DNA from: Opitutales bacterium
GTDB lineage: Bacteria; Verrucomicrobiota; Verrucomicrobiia; Opitutales; UBA953
DNA: 64,000 bases
NCBI GenBank assembly: GCA_017440935.1
Contig: JAFSAO010000022.1
Span: 1-64,000, forward strand
Direction: 5' to 3'
The translations under genes were made by a program, and so were the position numbers. The notes under the pieces were generated by a model. That model was not told the DNA's origin. It worked only from the letters and a program-made list of their open reading frames with translations, and did not search any database. Of this stretch, positions 26,536 through 35,484 are shown piece after piece; position 1 is the first letter of the stretch, and every line of letters starts with the position of its first letter.

Positions 26536-27435
26536 CTATCCGGCGTTGGAGGCGGCGAGTTCGTTGATTTCGTTGGTGATGGCGGCTTGGCGCGCCTTGT
26601 TGTATTCGAGCGAGAGGGAATCGACGAGGTTTTTCGCGTTGTCCGTCGCGGCTTTCATCGCGACCATGCGCGCGGACTGTTCGGAAGCCTTTGCTTCCAA
26701 AATCGCCTGATACAAGCTCTGCTTGAAAAACAGCGCGGGAAGCCCTTCGAGAATCGTTCCCGCGTCGGGCGCGAACGACATTTCGCGGTCGTCTTCGAGC
26801 AGCTTAAATTCTTCCTTTTTGCCTTGCGCGGCAAACTGCGCCTGCATGCGTTCTTCCAAGTTCCCGAGCGGCACGAGCGTCGCCATTGTCGGCACCTGCA
26901 CAATCGTGTTCTTAAACTGCGAAAGCACAATTTCGATCGTGTCGATCGTTCCCGCGAGGTATTCCTTGATCAAAAATTCCCCGATCGGGCGCACTTCGGA
27001 AAAGTTCACGCGGTCGCTCACGGTGAAATCCGCCACGAGGTCGCGTTTCGACCGTGCCACGAACTGCGTCGCTTTTTTTCCGACGGTGAAAAACTTTGCC
27101 GGCGTTCCCGCGGGAACATTTTTGTTCAAAAAGCGAAACAGATTGGAATTGAGACCGCCGCACAGTCCTTTGTCCGTCGCGATAACGACGATCCCACGCG
27201 TTTTCACGGGGCGTTCCTGCATGAGCGGATGCGAAAAATCGCCCGACAAATCAAGCCCGCGCAACGCCGTCGCCAAAATCCGCGAAAGCAACATCGCATA
27301 CGGGCGCCCGGAAGTTGCGGCGTCCTGCGCGCGGCGCATTTTCGACGATGCGACCAGCTGCATCGCGCGCGTGATTTGCCCGGTGTTCGTCACCGAACGA
27401 ATACGATTTCGAATTTCTCGTAAGCCTTTAGCCAT
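26536..27435 (-). CDS. atpG: ATP synthase gamma subunit
   Basis: A 299-aa central shaft subunit. The N-terminal helix MAKGLREIRNRIRSVTNTGQITRAMQLVA, TDKGLCGGLNSNL and the C-terminal SARMVAMKAATDNAKNLVDSL are the conserved gamma features. About 150 bp separate it from atpD, partly filled by a family-2 repeat. Confidence 0.97.
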   Translation of the reverse strand: MAKGLREIRNRIRSVTNTGQITRAMQLVASSKMRRAQDAATSGRPYAMLLSRILATALRGLDLSGDFSHPLMQERPVKTRGIVVIATDKGLCGGLNSNLFRFLNKNVPAGTPAKFFTVGKKATQFVARSKRDLVADFTVSDRVNFSEVRPIGEFLIKEYLAGTIDTIEIVLSQFKNTIVQVPTMATLVPLGNLEERMQAQFAAQGKKEEFKLLEDDREMSFAPDAGTILEGLPALFFKQSLYQAILEAKASEQSARMVAMKAATDNAKNLVDSLSLEYNKARQAAITNEINELAASNAG

Positions 27436-27447
27436 TTGGAAAAAAGA

Positions 27448-27476
27448 TTAGAGCTTAATGCTTAAAGCTTAAAGAA
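27448..27476. repeat. Left inverted repeat of cassette 2 (family 2)
   Basis: A 29-bp sequence whose reverse complement equals 27892-27920 except one base. It lies 12 bp upstream of the atpG start. Confidence 0.9.
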
Positions 27477-27507
27477 GGTGTAAGTTTTAAGAAAAAGCAG
27501 TTTAAGG

Positions 27508-27882
27508 TTAAATTGATTGTTTGTTGCGACGAAGCCCGCTAAGCATTCTTGCAATTTCCTGAATGAGAGCCCCTAAGTCCTCAAAGCGTTCCCGCGAAAT
27601 GTAGCCCAAATCCTCCGCCAGTTGAAGTTGGCAAAAAACTTCCATCAACGAACCGTAAGCGATTTCGATAAAACGGATTTGATCTTTCGGGGATTCCTTT
27701 GCACTTCCTTCGGCGATGTTTGAAGGGACGGAAATCACGGCTCGCCGCAATTGATCCGCAAGCGAAAAACGCTCCGCGTGCGGGAACGATTCCAACACGG
27801 AGTAGACGCGTTTCACCAGCTCGCGCGACTTCTGCCACACGAGCAATTTTTGAAACGAGAAAAACGCGTTGGGACTTTCCAT
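27508..27882 (-). CDS. Four-helix-bundle protein, IVP/S23 family (second copy)
   Basis: A 124-aa helical protein with the classic signatures FQKLLVWQKSRELVKRVY, FPHAERFSLADQLRRAVISV and PSNIAEGSAKESPKDQIRFI. It is a divergent second family member, not a duplicate of the one at 24557. ATG 27882 is preferred over a TTG two codons earlier, with GAGAG upstream. It is bracketed by family-2 inverted repeats and sits between atpA and atpG. Confidence 0.9.
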   Translation of the reverse strand: MESPNAFFSFQKLLVWQKSRELVKRVYSVLESFPHAERFSLADQLRRAVISVPSNIAEGSAKESPKDQIRFIEIAYGSLMEVFCQLQLAEDLGYISRERFEDLGALIQEIARMLSGLRRNKQSI

Positions 27883-27891
27883 CTTCAAACT

Positions 27892-27920
27892 CTCTTTAAG
27901 CTTTAAGCATTAAGCTCTAA
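27892..27920. repeat. Right inverted repeat of cassette 2, overlapping the atpA stop
   Basis: Matches 27448-27476 inverted (28/29). It overlaps the last codons and stop of atpA, supplying LELNA and the TAA. Confidence 0.9.
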
Positions 27921-29450
27921 GCTTTTAGCCGCATAAGCGGCTTTCCACTGCGAGCAAGCGGCTTTGATTTTGCCTTCGAGCTCGTCGTCCAGTTTCGCTT
28001 TAGTGCGGATTTCCGTGAGCGTTTCCTTCGCGGAGGTTTCCAAAAATTCCTGAAGCGCGAGCGAGGCGGCGAGCGTCTTTTCCCGCGGGATGTCCGCAAA
28101 GAAATCGTGCTGCATCGCCCAAATCAACGCGATTTGCGAGGCAACCGGTTTCGGTTCGCCGGGACCTTGTTTGAAGAGCTCGACGAAGCGGTCGCCCTTG
28201 TCGAGAATCGTTTTCGTCGCCGCGTCGAGGTCGCTCCCGAACTGCGCAAACGCCGCCATTTCGCGATACTGCGCGAGCTCGCCTTTGACCTTCCCCGCGA
28301 CTTGCTTAAACGCCTTGATCTGCGCGGAGGAACCGACGCGGGAAACCGACAAACCGACGGAAATTGCCGGGCGCACGCCTTGGTTGAACAAGTCCGTTTG
28401 CAGGAAGATTTGCCCGTCCGTAATAGAAATAACGTTGGTCGGAATGTAGGCGGAAACGTCGCCCGCCTGCGTTTCGATAATCGGGAGCGCGGTGAGCGAA
28501 CCTTTCCCCGTCAAACGCGCCGCGCGTTCGAGCAGGCGGGAATGCAGGTAGAAAACGTCGCCCGGATACGCTTCGCGCCCGGAAGGACGTTTCAGAATCA
28601 AAGAAATCTGGCGATACGCGGCGGCGTGCTTCGACAAGTCGTCGTAAACGACGAGCGCGTCCATGCCGTTTTCCATAAACCATTCGCCGATTGCCGCTCC
28701 CGCGAAAGGCGCATACATCTGGTTTGCGGCGTTTTCCGACGCTCCCGCGACGACGATCACGCAGTATTCGAGCGCTCCCGCCTTTTCGAGTGTCGCAATC
28801 AGGCGCGCCACGCTGGAATTTTTCTGCCCGACGGCAACGTAAATTGAGTAAACCGGGCGGAAATTCGGGTCGCCCGAAGCCAAGCCTTCGCGGTTGATGC
28901 GCGCTTGGTTGATGATGGTGTCGGTCGCAATCGTTGTCTTGCCCGTCGAACGGTCGCCGATGATGAGTTCGCGTTGTCCGCGACCGATCGGAATCATCGC
29001 GTCGATCGGCATGATGCCGGTTTGGAGCGCCTGATTGACGGGTTCACGCGGCATGATGCCGGGAGCGATTTTTTCAATCGGCGCGCGCTCGGCGGCGTTG
29101 ATCGGGCCTTTGCCGTCCACCGGATTGCCGAGCGTATCGACAACGCGCCCGAGCAATTCCTTGCCCACGGGAACGCTGAGCAGGCGTCCCGTCGTCTTGC
29201 AGGTCATGCCTTCTTTGAGCGTCGAAGTATCGCCCATGACCACGACGCCGACAATGTCCTGCTCCAAGTTAAACGCGATACCTTCAAGCCCGTTTTCAAA
29301 CGCGAGCATTTCCGTCATTTGCGTTTTGGAAAGCCCGTCGACTTTCGCCACGCCGTCGGCGAGTTCAATAATCGTGCCGACGTTTGCCTTCTCGGGTTTA
29401 GCGTCGAGCGAAGCAATCGCCGACCGAATATCTTCAAGAATCTGACTCAT
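27903..29450 (-). CDS. atpA: ATP synthase alpha subunit
   Basis: A 515-aa F1 subunit with P-loop [18 protein letters not shown] near 163-180, [48 protein letters not shown] and [12 protein letters not shown]. The C-terminal LELNA and stop codon lie in a family-2 repeat, so the repeat has rewritten the end of the protein. The next atp gene upstream (atpH) is 2.4 kb away because two unrelated genes intervene. Confidence 0.98.
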   Translation of the reverse strand: MSQILEDIRSAIASLDAKPEKANVGTIIELADGVAKVDGLSKTQMTEMLAFENGLEGIAFNLEQDIVGVVVMGDTSTLKEGMTCKTTGRLLSVPVGKELLGRVVDTLGNPVDGKGPINAAERAPIEKIAPGIMPREPVNQALQTGIMPIDAMIPIGRGQRELIIGDRSTGKTTIATDTIINQARINREGLASGDPNFRPVYSIYVAVGQKNSSVARLIATLEKAGALEYCVIVVAGASENAANQMYAPFAGAAIGEWFMENGMDALVVYDDLSKHAAAYRQISLILKRPSGREAYPGDVFYLHSRLLERAARLTGKGSLTALPIIETQAGDVSAYIPTNVISITDGQIFLQTDLFNQGVRPAISVGLSVSRVGSSAQIKAFKQVAGKVKGELAQYREMAAFAQFGSDLDAATKTILDKGDRFVELFKQGPGEPKPVASQIALIWAMQHDFFADIPREKTLAASLALQEFLETSAKETLTEIRTKAKLDDELEGKIKAACSQWKAAYAAKSLELNA

Positions 29451-29500
29451 AGTTGTGATTTCGTTTTAAGTTTTTTTGTTTTTGTTAAAGGGATTGAAAA

Positions 29501-30424
29501 TTAACAGCCGCCGCCGCATCCTCCACGGAAACGGGATTTCGATTTCTTTGCCGTTAGCCAATAAGCAATTAATGTTTTTTGGAGTTCGGAAAACTGATCC
29601 TGCAATTTAACGCTAATCGGAGGCGTTGCCAAAAAATAAAGGAGTGCATGGAAATCGCGATCACCTTGAAGTTCCAACGGGACTTTGAGAATGTCTGATT
29701 CACGGGAACGCCACCGGGAAGCACTCCTTAGCAGGAGAAAGTATTCGTAAATTTTTTGAGGATTATTTTCCGCCCAGTCGAGCAAGGCGTCGCGCTCCCG
29801 TGCGAGAAGACGCTCGCGTTTCCCGATTAAATATTTTTGGCGAATATACATAAATTTCGCCATTTCTAATGCCAAGTTCCCATCTCGAATTTTCGTTGTT
29901 TTGGGAAGTTCGAGAATCGGTTTGTATAATTCTTCCGGCGAGTCATTTTCCGCTTCCGAGAAAATATCGGCTACAATTTTCAGACTCATCTCGAATTGTT
30001 CCCTGGCAAGCTCCGGTGCCAAATTTTTCATTTCGGAAGAAAGTAATTCTTCGAGAAAACGCTCTTTCGCCTGGATGTCAACAAGGGCGATTGACTCCAA
30101 CCACCGATTTCCGCTCTTACAAAAATCGTCAAACGGCATACGCCACCCAAGCAACTCATTGTAAGTTTTCTTATTTTTTTCAAATCGTTCCCGTGCTTTT
30201 TCCTGCGTTTTTAAACTCGGAATCTCAACAACAACATTTCCGGAAGAAACTTCGCGGGAAACCGGCTCATCTTCGTCATAGAAATAACCAAACCGCAACG
30301 CCTTTTTCTCGTATTTTTGCGTTTTCGCGGTTTTTTCTCCGTACATAACAGGACCTGCCGGACGCGCAAAAAGCAAACTGCATCCGACAAAGAAAAAAGC
30401 CAAGATCGTTGAGAGATTATTCAC
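29501..30424 (-). CDS. Unrecognised secreted protein with GGCGGGC tail
   Basis: A 307-aa protein with a probable signal peptide (hydrophobic FFFVGCSLLFA), a charged, mostly helical body and an RGGCGGGC end. The GTG start at 30424 overlaps the end of the preceding gene by a few bases, so the two are translationally coupled. I do not recognise the family. It is one of two cargo-like genes between atpH and atpA. GGGAACG words are few here (two seen). Confidence 0.6.
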   Translation of the reverse strand: MNNLSTILAFFFVGCSLLFARPAGPVMYGEKTAKTQKYEKKALRFGYFYDEDEPVSREVSSGNVVVEIPSLKTQEKARERFEKNKKTYNELLGWRMPFDDFCKSGNRWLESIALVDIQAKERFLEELLSSEMKNLAPELAREQFEMSLKIVADIFSEAENDSPEELYKPILELPKTTKIRDGNLALEMAKFMYIRQKYLIGKRERLLARERDALLDWAENNPQKIYEYFLLLRSASRWRSRESDILKVPLELQGDRDFHALLYFLATPPISVKLQDQFSELQKTLIAYWLTAKKSKSRFRGGCGGGC

Positions 30425-31799
30425 TGGATTGCCCCGGACAAAAATCTTTTTTCACTGAAATACTTAATCCTGTTCCGGACCACAGTACGCCATCAGAATC
30501 AACGCTTACGAGTTTAATTTTTTTACACGTTGCAACCTGAACACTCTTCGGTGAAATCTCTTTCTTGTAGTCTCTCTCATCATTCTCTGTTTTCTCTATT
30601 TCAACTAATTCCTCTTCAGAAGCGACCGTCCACCTAACAGGAATTTTCCACGTTAACGTCCCAAGTATAGCTCCTTCTTCTGCATCCAAAAAATCCTTAC
30701 TATTAAAGAAATCGTAAGGAAATTCAAATATGCCAAACCCGACAGTATCTTCCCAATCGTTTTCTTTCTTTAAAGCCATAAGTTCAGTTCCAGGTTCATG
30801 GACTGTCCCCGACATTCCCGAAAATATTCCTGTTGCACTCCTCTCTCCAATGCATTCCCAAAATCGAGCACCGGCGAATGAAACATCAGTAGGGTGTACT
30901 ACTACTTTATATTTTGTTGTCATTCCTACCTCGGCTCGGACAGTCACTTTTTCTCCCGAATCAAGCTTACTAACCGTTTCATAGAACGCATTTCGTTCAT
31001 CAATAATTTCCTCGCCTATTTGGAATTCCGGACAGACAACAGAAATAAAATCCTTTAAAACCTCTCCGTCCGCAAACATCGCAAGTAAAACAACATCCCC
31101 ATCCACATAAAACCTATCCCCTAGAATTTCAATATTCCCCGCAGTTGGCGGAGTAATCGTCAACACGCTTCCATCGGCAAACTCAAGTCGTACAGACGAA
31201 GGTCCTTCCAACTCCAAACTTTCATCATCTTTAGAGCGAATCCAAATTTTTAAAGATTCCCCGACTCCGATTTTTCGGCGCTCTGAAATCGGATAATTTT
31301 CTGTTAGCCCCGCATTTCCCGCATTCGGCGGAGCATAGAGAAAGCCGATGTGTAGCTTCCTTAAAGACCGTTTCAGAATAATTGTTACGTTAAGAGAACA
31401 TGGACCGCCGATGGTTTCGTAATTCCCGCTAAGAGAAAGGCTGTCAGAGGGAGAGCTTATCCATTGCTTTGTTTCATCCTCGCTCGGATTATGCAAGGTT
31501 GAGCTCGCTGAAATTTCCCCGATATTCACAGTTGCGGTATCATCAGAAGAAACACGTACGGAATAAAGATTCGCGGAGTATTTAATGTTGCAGGAAAATG
31601 CTGCCGTAAATTTTTGTTGGTAATAGGGTGCTGTTCTTGAAAACCCAAACGAAATCGTTGTTATTTCATACGCGCCGGAAATCTCCCGTGTAACAGCAGG
31701 AATTATGCTTTCCGCCAAGCCTTCAGGGGGCTCATCGCCCCCGCATGTAAAAGACCAACCGGAAATAATGTCCTGCCAATCCAATGTTTCTGTGCTCAT
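30417..31799 (-). CDS. Unrecognised 460-aa beta-rich protein
   Basis: No signal peptide, membrane segment or known motif is seen. The sequence is beta-rich, with repeated Ser/Thr/Gly strands and a region ADGSVLTITPPTAGNIEILG like Ig-like or carbohydrate-binding folds. A good AAAGGA ribosome site precedes ATG 31799. No GGGAACG word falls in it and it is more AT-rich than the atp genes, so recent arrival is likely. It overlaps the next gene (ending at 29501), forming a two-gene unit inside the atp locus. Confidence 0.6.
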   Translation of the reverse strand: MSTETLDWQDIISGWSFTCGGDEPPEGLAESIIPAVTREISGAYEITTISFGFSRTAPYYQQKFTAAFSCNIKYSANLYSVRVSSDDTATVNIGEISASSTLHNPSEDETKQWISSPSDSLSLSGNYETIGGPCSLNVTIILKRSLRKLHIGFLYAPPNAGNAGLTENYPISERRKIGVGESLKIWIRSKDDESLELEGPSSVRLEFADGSVLTITPPTAGNIEILGDRFYVDGDVVLLAMFADGEVLKDFISVVCPEFQIGEEIIDERNAFYETVSKLDSGEKVTVRAEVGMTTKYKVVVHPTDVSFAGARFWECIGERSATGIFSGMSGTVHEPGTELMALKKENDWEDTVGFGIFEFPYDFFNSKDFLDAEEGAILGTLTWKIPVRWTVASEEELVEIEKTENDERDYKKEISPKSVQVATCKKIKLVSVDSDGVLWSGTGLSISVKKDFCPGQSSE

Positions 31800-31847
31800 T
31801 GCTTTATCCTTTCGTTTGAGTTATTTATTTGTAGAGGAAAAGACATT

Positions 31848-32258
31848 CTACGCGGAAGCGAGAGAGGCGCGGAGGCGGGCGAGCGTTCCCGCAAGCGAGG
31901 CATCGTAAACATCGTCGCCGACCTGGACGCGCAAGCCGCCGAGAAGCGCGGCGTTTTCCGTGGAGACGGGAATAATCGGGCGATTATAAATTTCGGAAAA
32001 ATGCGCGGCGATGGCGTTTGCCGTTCCCGTAGCGAGCGTTCCCGCGTATTCGATGCGAGCTTCGGAAAAACGCAGTTCGCGGGCAACGGCGGCGTAAAAG
32101 ACTTCGAGAATCGGGCGCAATTGAGCCGGCGGGAACGCCTTGCCGACTTCCGCGAGCACCACACGCACGCGTTTTTCGTCGATACGCCCGTCCGCCCCGC
32201 GCGAGAGCTCCGTGAGCCGCGCCGTAACCTTCTGCAAATTTTTATCTTTCTTAGCCAT
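31848..32258 (-). CDS. atpH: ATP synthase delta subunit (short)
   Basis: A 136-aa protein, shorter than the usual about 175-180. The C-terminal signature VSTENAALLGGLRVQVGDDVYDASLAGTLARLR is standard for delta/OSCP; the N-terminal helical domain is reduced. Its position between atpF and atpA is the canonical order. Whether the short form reflects lineage style or truncation by nearby insertions cannot be told here. Confidence 0.85.
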   Translation of the reverse strand: MAKKDKNLQKVTARLTELSRGADGRIDEKRVRVVLAEVGKAFPPAQLRPILEVFYAAVARELRFSEARIEYAGTLATGTANAIAAHFSEIYNRPIIPVSTENAALLGGLRVQVGDDVYDASLAGTLARLRASLASA

Positions 32259-32283
32259 TTTCTTTTAAAAATTTATTTTTTAG

Positions 32284-32319
32284 AGAAACCACAAATTTCA
32301 CGAATGAACACGAATTTTA
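32284..32319. repeat. Family-3 repeat between atpH and dinD
   Basis: GAGAAACCACAAATTTCACG then AATGAACACGAAT. A near-copy lies at 33194-33230 and an inverted relative at 33271-33303, so dinD is bracketed by this family. Confidence 0.75.
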
Positions 32320-33177
32320 TTCCGAAGATTCGAGCGTAAAATTTTCATTGCTTAAAAGCATTCGCCGTTCCCGCTCGATTTGCGGAATGCCTTTCGGCGG
32401 ACACGGCAAGTCTTCCGGTAAAGTTCCGCCGAGCTCTTTTATCGTTTCGCGAACTTTTTTTCCGACTTCGTAATGAGCGGAATTTGCGGCGGTTTTTCCC
32501 GTGATGTTTTCCCGACGGATTTTCTCCTCCGCTTGCGTCGCACGGAAAAGGTTCGCGGCAAGTTCCGTGCTACCCATGTGATCGAGAATTTTTTGATTTT
32601 TCTTCAGACCTTTGTGCGCGTGAATCGCTTTCGCGTCCATGCCGCCGTAAAGCCCTTTGTAGCCATGATTTTGGAATATTGCGTAGTCCAATTCCGTGCG
32701 AACTCCGGCTTGTTTGGCTGTTTCGACAAGAGCTTTGTTGTGTTCCCGCAACTCGTTGCGCAAGAACAATCGTCGATCCTCTTCGCTGAGAGCCTTAAAC
32801 GCAGCATCATCCGCAAGCTCCTGTCTCCGCGTTTGAATCGCGAAATACGTTTGTCCAAGCGCGATAACGGGCTTCGACGGATCGCCGTTTTGAACGATAA
32901 GGTAACATGCGTAGCGCGAGAGGTGATAATCTTCGATTTCGCGCTTCGATCCGGAGCCAAGATCGACCATTTTCACCTCAAGGTGAAAATGGTCCGAAAC
33001 CGTTGCTCCTGCCGTTGCGCAGGCGATTTTCGCCTTCTCGATAAGTTGTTTAAACTTTTCCCAGCGGCTGTATTCCAGCACGGGGAAAAGCTCGCGCGCC
33101 GACCAATATTCTCCGCCTTCGGCATGGACGTGTCGGAGTGCTTCAAATGTTCGGTTATGCTTTTCGGGAACGGTCAT
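32317..33177 (-). CDS. dinD: DinD-like DNA-damage-inducible protein
   Basis: A 286-aa protein matching DinD/BRO-type proteins: TFEALRHVHAEGGEYWSARELFPVLEYSRWEKF at the N-terminus, then IEDYHLSRYACYLIVQNGDPSKPVIALGQTYFAIQTRR. DinD is an SOS gene product that modulates RecA in E. coli; the same role is only inferred. The gene interrupts the atp operon between atpF and atpH and is bracketed by family-3 repeats. No clear LexA box is recognised. Confidence 0.88.
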   Translation of the reverse strand: MTVPEKHNRTFEALRHVHAEGGEYWSARELFPVLEYSRWEKFKQLIEKAKIACATAGATVSDHFHLEVKMVDLGSGSKREIEDYHLSRYACYLIVQNGDPSKPVIALGQTYFAIQTRRQELADDAAFKALSEEDRRLFLRNELREHNKALVETAKQAGVRTELDYAIFQNHGYKGLYGGMDAKAIHAHKGLKKNQKILDHMGSTELAANLFRATQAEEKIRRENITGKTAANSAHYEVGKKVRETIKELGGTLPEDLPCPPKGIPQIERERRMLLSNENFTLESSE

Positions 33178-33193
33178 GTGTTTTTATTTTTCG

Positions 33194-33303
33194 GAGAAGA
33201 AACCACGAATCTCACGAATGAACACGAATGTTTTTAACGCAAAGTAAAAAAAGAATTCCGTGGTTAAAATCATTCGTGGAATTTGTGTAATTCGTGGATT
33301 CTC
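33194..33303. repeat. Family-3 repeats between dinD and atpF
   Basis: A direct copy of the repeat at 32284 (GAAACCACGAATCTCACGAA and following) and an inverted partner with ATTCGTGGAATTTGTGTAAT. Together with 32284 these surround dinD. Confidence 0.75.
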
Positions 33304-33336
33304 CTTTCTTTAAGCATTAAGCTTTAAGCTCTAATC
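33304..33336. repeat. Family-2 repeat at the atpF stop
   Basis: CTTTAAGCATTAAGCTTTAA-like repeat, starting immediately after the atpF stop on the minus strand, same orientation as after atpA and atpG. Confidence 0.75.
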
Positions 33337-33891
33337 TTTCTTGATCTCCTTGGCGGCGGCTTCGGCGAGGCGGGATTTTTCCGCGGCGGGAAGATCGCGG
33401 GCGAGGAGCTTGGCTGTTGTTTCGACAACGAGCGCGGCGACTTCGCCTTTCAGGTCGGCAAGCATTTTTTCGCGTTCCCGCGCGATATTTTCGGCGGCGC
33501 GCTTTTCGGTTTCCTCGGCACGGGCGATCGCGTCCTGCGCGGCTTTTTCCACCGTTTCCTTGGCGGCTTTGCGGGCGGATTCGATGACGGCGGCGGCTTC
33601 CTGCGCGGCTTGCGTCATTTTCGCCTTGTAGTCGGCTTCGGACTGCGCGAGCTTTGCCTTCATTTCATCGGAAAACTGCAAACCTTCCGCAATTTTTGCC
33701 TGTCGCTCGGCAATCGTTTTCATCAGCGGGCGGAAGCCGAAATACCACACGACGAGCGCGAGCACGGCAAAGCTGATGATTTGGACGACGAGCGGTCCGG
33801 CTTCGATGCCGAATTTCGTCGTCACCTGTGTAAATTTATTTCCGCCTTCTGCGGCGGCGGGAACGGCACTGGCTAAAATTTGAGCAAACAT
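33331..33891 (-). CDS. atpF: ATP synthase b subunit
   Basis: A 186-aa peripheral stalk subunit: one membrane segment (about 30-50, QIISFAVLALVVWYFGFRPL) then a long coiled coil (KLAQSEADYKAKMTQAAQEA through AREREKMLADLKGEVA). It is a standard bacterial b subunit. It is followed by dinD, not directly by atpH. Confidence 0.95.
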   Translation of the reverse strand: MFAQILASAVPAAAEGGNKFTQVTTKFGIEAGPLVVQIISFAVLALVVWYFGFRPLMKTIAERQAKIAEGLQFSDEMKAKLAQSEADYKAKMTQAAQEAAAVIESARKAAKETVEKAAQDAIARAEETEKRAAENIAREREKMLADLKGEVAALVVETTAKLLARDLPAAEKSRLAEAAAKEIKKD

Positions 33892-33932
33892 TTTTTACGT
33901 TGGGAAAAATTGGATAAATAACCGTTAGGGGG

Positions 33933-34044
33933 AGTGAATAATGAATAGTGAATAATGAATAACGCAGTGTTCAAAGTTTTTGCTCGTTTGAGCAAAAACC
34001 TTAGCAATGAGCTATTTGTTATTCACTATTCATTATTCACTAAC
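33933..34044. repeat. Family-1 palindromic repeat (copy A), between atpE and atpF
   Basis: The long inverted ends GTGAATAATGAATAGTGAAT / ATTCACTATTCATTATTCAC enclose a GTTTTTGCTC/GAGCAAAAAC hairpin and CTTAGCAATGAGC. It starts right after the atpE stop. Copy B on the other side of atpE is the same element inverted. Confidence 0.85.
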
Positions 34045-34048
34045 TTTC

Positions 34049-34270
34049 TTACGCCAAGAAGAGCACGTAGAACGCGATAGCTTCGGCAAGAGCCATGCCG
34101 AGAATCGCGAGAACGAGGATCTTCCCGAACGCGCCCGGATTGCGCCCGACGGCTTCGACAGCCTTGCTGCCGACCCATCCGACGCCGATAGCTGCCGCCG
34201 CGCAACCGAGTGCGACGTGGAGGCTTCCGTCAACGGCTGCTGCCGCTTGTGCGAGGAGTGCTGTAATCAT
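34049..34270 (-). CDS. atpE: ATP synthase c subunit
   Basis: A 73-aa two-helix proteolipid of the rotor ring: GAGs ALGCAAAAIGVGWVGSKAVEA in helix 1, the polar loop with GRNP, and GMALAEAIAFYVLFLA in helix 2 with the ion-carrying Glu. Sodium-type polar residues are absent, so proton coupling is the likely type. ATG 34270 gives the right length; the longer ORF adds 20 residues. It lies between two inverted family-1 repeats. Confidence 0.95.
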   Translation of the reverse strand: MITALLAQAAAAVDGSLHVALGCAAAAIGVGWVGSKAVEAVGRNPGAFGKILVLAILGMALAEAIAFYVLFLA

Positions 34271-34353
34271 GTTATTATACCTTTTGTTATTGTGGGTTAT
34301 TGTGGATTCCGGCGTGAACGCTCTCGGCATCCTCCCGCGCGGAAAAAGTTTTT

Positions 34354-34464
34354 TAGTGAAATAATGAATAGTGAATAGCTAATAGTTCATTGCTAAGGTT
34401 TTTGCCGTTGGCAAAAACTTTAAACACAGCGTTATTCGTTATTCACTATTCATTATTCACTAAC
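34354..34464. repeat. Family-1 palindromic repeat (copy B), between atpB and atpE
   Basis: The inverse of copy A: its reverse complement matches A over most of the length, including the central hairpin. It begins in the last codons of atpB, giving the final Ser-Glu and stop. Confidence 0.85.
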
Positions 34465-35325
34465 TTCTTCATGGCTGTCGTCGTGGTTCGTAATCAGCCC
34501 GATGTAAACCGCCGAAAGTAGCGTAAACACGAGGGCTTGAACAACGCCGACGAGAATTTCCAGGAAGTAAAAAGCCGTAAAGTAGCCGGTCGAATGCATT
34601 AGCGTTTCGCCGCCGAAAACGTTCCCGAAGAGACGGAACGAAAGCGAAACCGGACGGAAAACAATCGAGATGATTTCGATAAATCCGACCGCGAAAAACA
34701 CGAGCGAGAGAAAGTAGTAAACCGCCGCGGGAACGTCGCGCTTGTCCGCTTTGTTCCCGAACCAGTCAAAAAACACCGCCTTCGGTCCCGCGTATTTGAA
34801 AATCAGAATTGCCCACGCGCCGAAGGAAACGAGCGCAAGCCCGAGCGTGCCGTTCATATCCGCACCGAGCGCGCGAAACAGCGGGACGAAATGCTCGGTT
34901 TCCGTGCCGTCGGCGGCAATCGCCGTTTCGTGCCAACCGATGGTTCCGACACCCGGAATCAGCCCCGCCCAATTCTGCGCAAGAATGAAAAAGAAAAGGC
35001 AAATCAACAGCGGGAACGCCGCCGGGAACGCTTTTTTCCCGAGAATCGGCTCCAAAATTTCTTTAAACATTCCGATGACGGTTTCGATCGCGTATTGCCC
35101 TTTCGACGGGATGAGTTTCGGTTTTCCGCAGGCAAGGCGAATCAGCACAATCAGCAGAATCGCCACAATCCACGCCGTTACGATACTGTTCGTAATCGGC
35201 AACGAAAATCCGTCCCAAAGCGGAATCTCGAAGAGTTTTTCTGCGGCTTCCGTCGCCGCCGAAGCCGCGGGCGCCGCCATCAGCAACGCCGCAATACAGG
35301 GTAAAAATTTCATCAAACGAGTCAT
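34453..35325 (-). CDS. atpB: ATP synthase a subunit
   Basis: A 290-aa multi-span stator subunit. The helix with the essential Arg is PVSLSFRLFGNVFGGE, and ALVFTLLSAVYIGLIT forms the last helix. The N-terminal about 25 residues resemble a signal-peptide-like extension. This is the first gene of the atp locus; no atpI precedes it. The final SE and stop are encoded in a family-1 repeat. Confidence 0.95.
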   Translation of the reverse strand: MTRLMKFLPCIAALLMAAPAASAATEAAEKLFEIPLWDGFSLPITNSIVTAWIVAILLIVLIRLACGKPKLIPSKGQYAIETVIGMFKEILEPILGKKAFPAAFPLLICLFFFILAQNWAGLIPGVGTIGWHETAIAADGTETEHFVPLFRALGADMNGTLGLALVSFGAWAILIFKYAGPKAVFFDWFGNKADKRDVPAAVYYFLSLVFFAVGFIEIISIVFRPVSLSFRLFGNVFGGETLMHSTGYFTAFYFLEILVGVVQALVFTLLSAVYIGLITNHDDSHEEVSE

Positions 35326-35484
35326 GTCTCTAACGCTATCCGATTATGCACGCGGGAACGTTCCTTGTAAAACGAGTTTTCCGCACCCGCGCAAATTTTT
35401 CGCAGAGATTACACCCGAGAGAACGAGCGTTCAAGAGGAAAGAAAAATGCTTTTCCCCCAAAAAAAATTTGAATTTTACAAAAT
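35326..35484. other. Region between polyprenyl synthetase and atpB
   Basis: About 160 bp with no gene. It should contain the atp promoter, but I cannot fix a clear -35/-10. One GGGAACG word is near 35355. Confidence 0.4.
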
